NCBI RefSeq assembly: GCF_011303555.1
Contig: NZ_CP049868.1
Coordinates: forward strand, 5,828,001 to 5,892,000
Direction: 5' to 3'
DNA: 64,000 nt
Origin: Pedobacter sp. HDW13
Lineage (GTDB): Bacteria > Bacteroidota > Bacteroidia > Sphingobacteriales > Sphingobacteriaceae
Under the pieces are notes generated by a model. That model made no database searches and had not been told where the DNA came from. It worked only from the letters and a program-made list of their open reading frames with translations. Below, one piece after another: positions 61,540 to 64,000 of this stretch (position 1 is the stretch's first letter; the number at the start of each line of letters is the position of its first letter). The position numbers and the translations under genes were made by a program.

Positions 61540-64000
61540 ATGAAAATAGGCTCTACTTTATTAAAGCGATATGTTACTTTATCGCTCCTGCTTATTCTTT
61601 CACTCTCTGTAAAAGCCCAATATTTTGGCCAAAATAAGGTAAGGTATAAAAAACTCGATTTTGAGGTCCTACAAACACCCCACTTCGAAATCTACTACTA
61701 CATTAAAAACCCTAAGCTGCTAAAACGCTTTTCGCAGGATGCCGAAACCTGGTATAAAATGCACCAGGAGATTTTCAGAGATACTTTTTTAAAGAAGAAC
61801 CCGATTATCTTATACAATAACCACCCTGACTTTCAACAAACTACTGCGCTGAACGGCGAAATCGGAATTGGTACCGGCGGGGTTACTGAGGCCTTAAAAA
61901 ACCGCGTTATTATGCCGGTTATGGAGCTGAATAGCCAAACCAGACACGTTTTAGGTCACGAGCTGGTTCACGCTTTTCAATATCACCTTTTACTGGAAAA
62001 AGACTCGATTAGCCTGGAAAATGTAGGTCAAACACCACTTTGGATGGTTGAAGGGATGGCCGAATATCTTTCTATCGGGAAAAAAGATGCCTTTACCTCG
62101 ATGTGGATGCGCGATGCGATGTTAAACCGCGATATCCCTTCGCTAAAAGATTTAACAAATTCTAATAAGTATTTTCCATATCGCTATGGACAGGCATTCT
62201 GGACTTATATTGGTTCTCAATATGGCGATACGACTATTGTTCCGTTATTTAAGAATACGGCAAAATATGGTTACGAAAATGCCATCAAATATACCTTTGG
62301 TTACGATGATAAAACCTTATCCGGCCTTTGGAAAAACTCGATCGATGCGCATTACAAACCCATGCTAAAAGCAGATAGTTCGCAGATTAAAATTACGGGA
62401 ACTAAAATTATCGATAACAAAAATGCCGGTAACATGAACGTTGCCCCTGCCCTTAGCCCTGATGGCAAATACCTGGCGTTTATGTCAGAAAAAGACCTCT
62501 TTGGTATCGATTTGTTCCTTGCCGATGCCAAAACCGGAAGAATTATCAGAAAACTTAGCAGTCAGATTTCTAATGGCCACATTGATGATTTCAACTTTAT
62601 AGAATCAGCCGGGGCATGGTCGCCAGATAGTAAACAGTTTGCCTTCAGTATTTTCAGCCATGGAAAAAACCAAATGATGGTTATTGATGTAGCAACTGGT
62701 TCTACTGTATCGCAAACGGCAATGGGAAAAGTGCAGCAATTTGGCAATTTAACCTGGTCGCCTAACGGAAAAGATGTAGCATTCTCAGGTATGGTTGAAG
62801 GTCAGAGTGACATCTTCTCTTACAACCTGGATACGAAAGTTGTAACCCAAATTACCGACGATGTGTATTCTGATTATGCACCGAGCTACTCTCCTGACGG
62901 TAAAAAACTGGTATTTTCGTCTGATCGCGCAGCCATTCAGGCCAATACTGTAAATGCTGTACTTCCAATTAATTTAGCAGTTTACGATATCTCAGCAAAA
63001 ACGGTAACCAACCTGGATGTATTCCCAGGTGCAAATAACCTTAATGCGCAATTCTCTGCTAACAGCCAAAACATTTATTTCCTATCCAACAGAGATGGTT
63101 TCAGGAATTTATACAAATACAACTTTGCAGATAATACCGTAGATCAGTTAACTGATTACTTCACCGGTATCAGTGGTATCACCGAATTTTCGCCTGCCAT
63201 TTCAGTATCTGCAACCGATGATATTGTTTACAGTTACTATCGTTACCAACGTTACACCCTTTATAATGCTAAATTAAGCAGTTTTAAAGCCAAACGTATT
63301 GGCAATCAGGAAGAAAATTTCGATGCCGCTATTCTGCCGCCAATGGAAAATATTGGCGTTAACATCATCAATTCGAACCTGAACAATTTCGACCGTTTCG
63401 AAAAAACGGTAGCCGATTCGATGAAAGTAGTTCCATACAAACCAAAGTTCAGGTTAGATTATCTGGCAAATAGTGGAGTTGGTGTATCAACAAGCCGCTT
63501 CGGAACAGGTATTTCTGGCGGTATTGTAGGTATGTTTAGCGATATATTAGGAACAAACCAGATTATCGCAAACCTTTCGGTTAACGGAGAAATTTACGAT
63601 TTTGGTGGCCTGGTTGGCTATATCAATCAAAAAAGCAGAATTAACTGGGGAGTTGCAATATCACACATCCCTTACGTTTCGGGTTTTAGCTCATACGGGT
63701 TTGAAAAACTACCTGCAAACAATAATTCTTCTACAGATGCCATTAATTACCGTACCGATATCATCAGGACTTTTGAAGATCAGGTTCAGATTTTTGGAGC
63801 CTATCCTTTTAGTAAAATACACCGTTTTGAGTTGGGTGGCGCCTTTTCACATTATAGTTATCGCATAGATCGTTATAGCAACTACTATAATCCTGGTGGT
63901 TTTTATCTTGGATCTGACAGAAGCAAAATTTCAAATGATCAGGCTTCCCTGGATTATGGGATTCCATTTAATTCTTTCACTTTATATCAGCTAAATGCTG
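61540..64000 (+). CDS. Exported peptidase-MA-like / TolB-like repeat protein, 3' end missing
   Basis: An open frame of more than 820 codons from ATG at 61540 with no stop before the window edge. The order is: signal peptide (LILSLSVKAQ), a gluzincin-like peptidase domain with HELVH (140-144) and EGMAEYL (E171) as in peptidase MA, then six or so TolB/PD40 blades (APALSPDGKYLAFMS, LTWSPNGKDVAFSG, APSYSPDGKKLVFSS) and from about 640 a beta-rich barrel-like C-terminal part. It is probably a surface or outer-membrane protein. The metal site looks complete, but catalysis is unproven. Confidence 0.85.
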   Translation, partial: MKIGSTLLKRYVTLSLLLILSLSVKAQYFGQNKVRYKKLDFEVLQTPHFEIYYYIKNPKLLKRFSQDAETWYKMHQEIFRDTFLKKNPIILYNNHPDFQQTTALNGEIGIGTGGVTEALKNRVIMPVMELNSQTRHVLGHELVHAFQYHLLLEKDSISLENVGQTPLWMVEGMAEYLSIGKKDAFTSMWMRDAMLNRDIPSLKDLTNSNKYFPYRYGQAFWTYIGSQYGDTTIVPLFKNTAKYGYENAIKYTFGYDDKTLSGLWKNSIDAHYKPMLKADSSQIKITGTKIIDNKNAGNMNVAPALSPDGKYLAFMSEKDLFGIDLFLADAKTGRIIRKLSSQISNGHIDDFNFIESAGAWSPDSKQFAFSIFSHGKNQMMVIDVATGSTVSQTAMGKVQQFGNLTWSPNGKDVAFSGMVEGQSDIFSYNLDTKVVTQITDDVYSDYAPSYSPDGKKLVFSSDRAAIQANTVNAVLPINLAVYDISAKTVTNLDVFPGANNLNAQFSANSQNIYFLSNRDGFRNLYKYNFADNTVDQLTDYFTGISGITEFSPAISVSATDDIVYSYYRYQRYTLYNAKLSSFKAKRIGNQEENFDAAILPPMENIGVNIINSNLNNFDRFEKTVADSMKVVPYKPKFRLDYLANSGVGVSTSRFGTGISGGIVGMFSDILGTNQIIANLSVNGEIYDFGGLVGYINQKSRINWGVAISHIPYVSGFSSYGFEKLPANNNSSTDAINYRTDIIRTFEDQVQIFGAYPFSKIHRFELGGAFSHYSYRIDRYSNYYNPGGFYLGSDRSKISNDQASLDYGIPFNSFTLYQLNA

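Overview
The window looks like a chromosomal segment from a Bacteroidota bacterium, most likely family Sphingobacteriaceae (Pedobacter-like); genus is inference. Evidence read from the sequence: AT-rich intergenic DNA, almost no Shine-Dalgarno sequences, many upstream boxes matching the Bacteroidota -7 element TAnnTTTG, a PorP/SprF protein beside a protein with a gliding-motility (CHU_C, type IX secretion) C-terminus, a siderophore-type TonB receptor, and Bacteroidota-style intergenic palindromic repeats.

Layout. 1-9.3 kb: start of a secreted protein (- strand), a membrane-anchored PKD-like protein, a gene-poor stretch holding a candidate minus-strand RNA, a FUSC-family membrane protein, a three-gene PorP / CHU_C surface module and an Ohr peroxidase. 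9.5-13.8 kb: minus-strand bioB, mgtE (frameshifted), corA and a WbqC-like gene. 14-25.9 kb: housekeeping genes (GT2 glycosyltransferase, TlpA-like thioredoxin, aroQ, xerD, prmC, ribD-EamA-yigZ, nucleoside phosphorylase, galM/galK, TrmH-like methylase, YdeI-like protein). 26-36.7 kb: OmpA porin, a motif-degenerate DEAD-box protein, a 53-residue ORF followed by a tRNA-like cloverleaf, LD-carboxypeptidase, a conserved unknown protein, Hsp20, a thioesterase, folB with a GlcD-like oxidase, and an acyl-CoA dehydrogenase. 36.7-46.3 kb: a DUF3857/transglutaminase membrane protein, an SRPBCC protein, and a transport operon in which a TonB receptor lies between an ABC ATPase and two ABC-2 permeases. 46.5-51.4 kb: lysA, two tiny membrane proteins, lysC and a phosphohexomutase, then a 111-bp tandem repeat array. 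52-57.4 kb: a copper/cytochrome cluster (MbnP-like, MbnH-like di-heme protein, CDICGC protein, lipoprotein, YHS protein, SCO protein, cytochrome c). 57.5-64 kb: RNase P RNA, PPK2, a class A PBP (frameshifted) and the start of a metallopeptidase/TolB-like surface protein.

Two window-wide patterns stand out. Four conserved genes (mgtE, galK, glcD-like, PBP1A) are each broken by what reads as loss of one base in a short G/C run, and adding that base restores the family length in all four. This points to systematic homopolymer errors rather than four natural pseudogenes. Several genes have a TAnnTTTG box only 4-5 nt before the start codon, which predicts leaderless mRNAs. The most unusual loci are the micro-ORF plus tRNA-like element near 29.3-29.5 kb and the candidate RNA at 1.85-2.2 kb. 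No CRISPR array, prophage or intact insertion sequence was seen.
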